A DNA stretch of 7,092 nt. It comes from Trichodesmium sp. jk18x7bins.61. GTDB taxonomy: Bacteria; Cyanobacteriota; Cyanobacteriia; Cyanobacteriales; Microcoleaceae. Within the stretch, counting starts at the first letter, position 1. Every line of letters starts with the position of its first letter. Below, piece by piece: positions 6,069 through 7,092 of the stretch. A model generated the notes under the pieces. It had not been told where the DNA came from. It did not search any database and saw nothing but the letters and a program-made list of their open reading frames with translations. The stretch is taken from positions 1-7,092 of the forward strand of contig JAJEAQ010000598.1 in assembly GCA_022822685.1 (NCBI GenBank), in the 5' to 3' direction. A program made the position numbers and the translations under genes.

Positions 6069-6744
6069 TTATACTTCATCCGGCAATAAACCTTTAGAAG
6101 CCAACCACTCACGATTAAATAACTTAGATTGATAACGAGCCCCACTATCACATAATACAGTCACAATCCTATGACCAGGACCCATTTCTTTTGCCAAAGC
6201 CACTGCTGCACCAACATTAATTCCCACCGAACCACCCATAAACAAACCATCTTTTCTTAACAGTTGATCAACCACTCTCACTGCTTCTCTATCATCAACT
6301 TGAATCCCATCATCAATTGTAACATTTTCCATATTTTTCGTAATTCGACTATTACCAATCCCCTCAGTAATTGAATTTCCTGCAGTCGAAATTTCTCCAG
6401 TTTTCACATAACTATAAATACCGCTTCCCATCGGAGCAGCTACAACAGTTTTAACTTGAGGATTCTGTTCTTTTAAAAATAATGACACACCAGCAAAAGT
6501 TCCACCAGTACCAGTAGCAGCTACCCAAGCATCAATTTTATCAGTTTGTTCCCAAATTTCTGGTCCGGTTGTTTCGTAATGTGCCTGCCTATTTGCCAAA
6601 TTATCAAATTGATTGGCCCAGATAGCATTTTCCATTTCTGATGCTAATTTACCTGATAATTTCACATAATTATTTGGGTTTTTGTAGGGAACTGCAGGAA
6701 CTGGCCTCACTTCTGCACCTAAAGTCCGTAGAGCATCCATTTTT
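6069..6744 (-). pseudogene. cysK: Cysteine synthase A, 5'-truncated remnant
   Basis: The remaining 223 or so residues match the C-terminal two-thirds of a cyanobacterial PLP-dependent cysteine synthase, which makes cysteine from O-acetylserine and sulfide. Visible are QFDNLANRQAHYETTGPEIW (44-63), the PLP phosphate loop TGTGGT (76-81), EGIGN (126-130), GGSVG (169-173) and the C-terminal CDSGARYQSKLFN (197-209). The N-terminal 100 or so residues are missing, including the NPxxSxKDR segment that carries the Schiff-base lysine, so this piece cannot catalyse. Homology runs back through the ATG at 6740 to the preceding Lys codon (full-length relatives read EKMDALRTLG) and breaks off at about 6744. 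That ATG is therefore an internal methionine, and no Shine-Dalgarno precedes it. Mobile-element-like DNA begins at the break. The missing part may lie beyond the right edge or be gone. Confidence 0.85.
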
Positions 6745-6755
6745 ATCGGGTCAGG

Positions 6756-6904
6756 TGGCCGACAAGAGTCAGAGCTTTCTTATGTAGCTTCAGCTAAAAT
6801 GTCCAGTCTTTCCTTTTGTATCGTTTGAAGTATCTATTTTTTACCCATTTTTTTCCTTGATGGCCTCCAAGAGTCGGAGCTTTCTGATGTAGCTTTAGCT
6901 AAAA
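6756..6904. repeat. Pair of 44-bp direct repeats, 105 bp apart
   Basis: Positions 6756-6799 and 6861-6904 agree at 39 of 44 positions. Both begin TGGCC, share CAAGAGTC and GAGCTTTCT, and end AGCTAAAA. The first copy lies 12 bases from the cysteine synthase break. The second copy leads into a perfect hairpin; the first lacks the matching right arm. The arrangement suggests two ends of the same or closely related mobile element placed side by side, or a local duplication. Confidence 0.75.
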
Positions 6905-7050
6905 AACGCTTTTAGCTAAAGCTCCCTGAAAGGGATGCCGTCAAGTCGCCCTACTCTAGAGGTATGGCCAGAGCCTCTGACAGCTGAAGGTTTCTTGACT
7001 AATTACTACAGAGGAGTAATTAGCCAAACCTCCTCAGAGGGGGTTGATTT
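6861..7050. mobile_element. Folded non-coding end of a probable mobile element (IS200/IS605-like?)
   Basis: A chain of hairpins fills this stretch. AGCTTTAGCTAAAA (6891-6904) pairs perfectly with 6910-6923 over 14 bp with a 5-nt loop. TCCCT/AGGGA (6923-6927, 6931-6935) has a 3-nt loop. AGAGG and CCTCT pair near 6957-6977. CTAATTACT/AGTAATTAG (6999-7007, 7015-7023) is a perfect 9-bp stem extended by GGTTT/AAACC (6989-6993, 7026-7030). AACC.CCTC/GAGG.GGTT (7027-7045) forms an alternative fold. It sits beside a truncated gene and has directly repeated end sequences. Subterminal hairpins without terminal inverted repeats are known from IS200/IS605 elements, whose tnpB 3' region can encode an omega RNA. 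On the minus strand this stretch would lie downstream of such a gene. No transposase is visible, so the class is an inference. Confidence 0.45.
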
Positions 7051-7091
7051 CTCATTTGTTCTTGGGTACAGGTTTTCATTCTTTTGATTAC
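7020..7091 (-). other. Open frame running off the right edge, possible 3' end of a gene
   Basis: On the minus strand a frame open from the window edge encodes VIKRMKTCTQEQMRNQPPLR then RFG and stops at TAA 7020-7022. I do not recognise it. If the adjacent folded region is a transposon end, this could be the C-terminus of its protein (TnpB-like). At 23 codons it may equally be chance. Confidence 0.25.
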
Positions 7092-7092
7092 C

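Noticed and set aside
6935..7087. Plus-strand frame of 50 codons starting MPSRPTLEV
   Set aside because: No ribosome-binding site or recognisable features, and it overlaps a chain of hairpins that better explains the sequence.

Overview
The window is cyanobacterial DNA, most likely from a heterocyst-forming (Nostocales) genome. The evidence is seven copies of the HIP1 octamer GCGATCGC (at 293, 2617, 3019, 3492, 4273, 4429 and 5625), AT-rich spacers, degenerate cyanobacterial intergenic repeats, and proteins that read like Nostoc/Anabaena versions of PpgK, glutathione reductase and cysteine synthase. All recognisable protein genes lie on the minus strand; the group II intron remnant at the left edge is on the plus strand. 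No tRNA, rRNA or CRISPR array was seen.

Layout, left to right. 1-140: 3' end of a group II intron (domains V and VI), preceded by what looks like a leftover of the intron reverse transcriptase's N-terminus. It stops four bases from the end of the next gene. 145-834: intact ROK-family kinase (polyphosphate glucokinase, ppgK). 934-1599: YqiA-like alpha/beta hydrolase interrupted by one in-frame amber codon. 1600-1912: spacer with a large imperfect palindrome. 1913-2361: exported Spy/CpxP-like LTxxQ protein, frameshifted in an A-run. 2434-2473: hairpin. 2529-3872: intact glutathione reductase (gor) with a good promoter. 3873-4621: long non-coding stretch of degenerate repeats and hairpins. 4622-5575: intact SAM-dependent methyltransferase of unknown substrate, flanked by two copies of a 60-bp repeat. 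5781-6056: thioredoxin-like [2Fe-2S] ferredoxin. 6069-6744: C-terminal two-thirds of a cysteine synthase without its PLP-lysine domain. 6745-7092: repeat-rich, strongly folded non-coding DNA that looks like the end of a mobile element, possibly IS200/IS605-type.

The genes do not form one pathway. Glutathione reductase, the cysteine synthase remnant and the small ferredoxin all concern thiol or redox chemistry, but only the last two are close enough (12 bp) to be an operon. The common theme is decay: three of the seven protein genes are broken in three different ways (nonsense, frameshift, 5' truncation), and both edges carry mobile-element remains. This suggests a genome rich in pseudogenes and transposons, such as the Azolla symbiont 'Nostoc azollae' or a bloom-forming relative; that assignment is inference. 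The nonsense and homopolymer lesions could also be sequencing errors. I found no convincing new defence or biosynthetic system. The most interesting items are the folded right-edge region, the ORF-depleted intron and the repeat-flanked methyltransferase.
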